Of a stretch of 64,000 bases of DNA, positions 63,452 to 64,000 are shown in pieces (position 1 is the first letter of the stretch; the number at the start of each line of letters is the position of its first letter). The notes under the pieces were generated by a model. It was not told the origin of the DNA, searched no databases, and worked only from the letters and a program-made list of their open reading frames with translations. The translations under genes and the position numbers were made by a program. This DNA comes from Halalkalibacter oceani (lineage in GTDB: Bacteria; Bacillota; Bacilli; Bacillales; Bacillaceae_D), in NCBI RefSeq assembly GCF_023715605.1, contig NZ_JAMBOL010000002.1:62001-126000 (forward strand), given 5' to 3'.

Positions 63452-64000
63452 ATGACCACAATCCGACAAGATGCATGGACTGCAGATGAAGATTTAATTT
63501 TGGCAGAAGTTGTTCTCAGACATATCAGGGAAGGGAGCACCCAGCTTGCCGCTTTTGAGGAAATTGCCGAGCGGCTCTCAAGGACAAGTGCGGCTTGCGG
63601 CTTCCGTTGGAACTCAACCATTCGTAAAAAATATGAATCAGCCATTGCGCTCGCTAAAAAGCAGCGCTCGAAAAATAAAAAAGGAAAAGCGGTGCAGGAG
63701 AGCAAGTGGCAGGAGGAAACGAGTGAGGAGCTGACCGCTCAGGAAAGCCCGGTTGAACAAGTCGAGCAGAAGCCTGAGCAGGAAACCGAGCCAGCCAGCG
63801 CAAAAGCCGAGCCGGTGACGCTTACGATGGAGCAGGTTATAGACTTTTTACATGAGTACCATAAAAATCAGCAGCAGGCCGTTGCAAAAGATGTAGAAAG
63901 CTTGAAACAGGAAAATGAAGCGCTGAAGCAGGAGCTTGAAAAAGTAAAAGAGGATAAGCGAATCATGGCCGAGGATTACCGCGCGTTATTGTCGATTATG
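63452..64000 (+). CDS. ylbO: RsfA-family transcription factor YlbO (cut by window end)
   Basis: 183 codons are inside the window, open to its end. [20 protein letters not shown] is a Myb/SANT-like DNA-binding start, continued by [17 protein letters not shown]; then a Lys-rich and Glu-rich linker and a heptad coiled coil ([20 protein letters not shown]). RsfA-like regulators act in prespore or mother-cell gene control; B. subtilis YlbO is in this group and in this position after rpmF. AGGGAGGGG lies 8 bases before the ATG. The 3' end is not visible. Confidence 0.9.
   Translation, partial: MTTIRQDAWTADEDLILAEVVLRHIREGSTQLAAFEEIAERLSRTSAACGFRWNSTIRKKYESAIALAKKQRSKNKKGKAVQESKWQEETSEELTAQESPVEQVEQKPEQETEPASAKAEPVTLTMEQVIDFLHEYHKNQQQAVAKDVESLKQENEALKQELEKVKEDKRIMAEDYRALLSIM

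Overview
The window is a single, densely packed chromosomal segment of a low-to-mid GC Gram-positive endospore former of the family Bacillaceae. The gene order from dapH to ylbO follows the Bacillus subtilis block ykuQRSTUV, ykqC-ykzG-ykrA-ykrB-ykyA-pdhABCD, sr1-speA-yktABC, yla(F-N), pycA-ctaABCDEF and ylb(C-O) almost gene for gene. It is not B. subtilis itself, because several genes are added, lost or replaced. Order-based names rest on my memory of the B. subtilis map; protein calls rest on motifs visible in the translations. There are no rRNA or tRNA genes, CRISPR arrays, transposases or phage modules that I can see.

Layout. 1-6 kb: acetyl-branch lysine/diaminopimelate genes (dapH, a class-III aminotransferase, dapL), ykuS, an MscS channel, a peroxiredoxin and a thiol-disulfide protein. 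6-12 kb: an amidase, the rpoY-rnjA operon, a HAD phosphatase, peptide deformylase, a YjcZ-type sporulation peptide with a good sigma-K promoter, and lipoprotein YkyA. 12.8-17.9 kb: the pyruvate dehydrogenase operon. 18-23.3 kb: an accessory block (unknown protein behind a promoter-terminator leader, thioredoxin-like lipoprotein, BCCT transporter, FUSC-like membrane protein, polysaccharide deacetylase lipoprotein, GAF-like protein). 23.3-28.9 kb: the SR1/SR1P dual-function RNA with promoter and cre site, speA, a nitronate monooxygenase-like protein and yktA, yktB, yktC. 29-36.5 kb: the yla cluster including typA and a PIN-PhoH protein. 36.7-47.3 kb: pyruvate carboxylase and haem A / cytochrome caa3 genes, with a DUF420 (CtaM/YozB type) gene where B. 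subtilis has ctaG. 47.4-64 kb: the ylb cluster (RNase regulator YlbF, RsmD, CoaD, YlbJ, YlbL, TmcAL, RpmF, YlbO) interrupted by several accessory genes.

The genes join central carbon flow (PDH, pyruvate carboxylase, SR1), respiratory assembly, mRNA turnover (RNase J1, YlbF) and sporulation.

The most unusual signal is a family of about ten modular, strongly folded intergenic elements of up to about 170 nt, plus hairpin-only relatives. Every copy lies at the 3' end of a gene in the sense direction, most often in convergent gaps. Their stems change in compensating ways between copies, and shortened versions lose whole helices. This looks like a dispersed structured RNA family of 3' untranslated regions and is the best candidate here for something undescribed.
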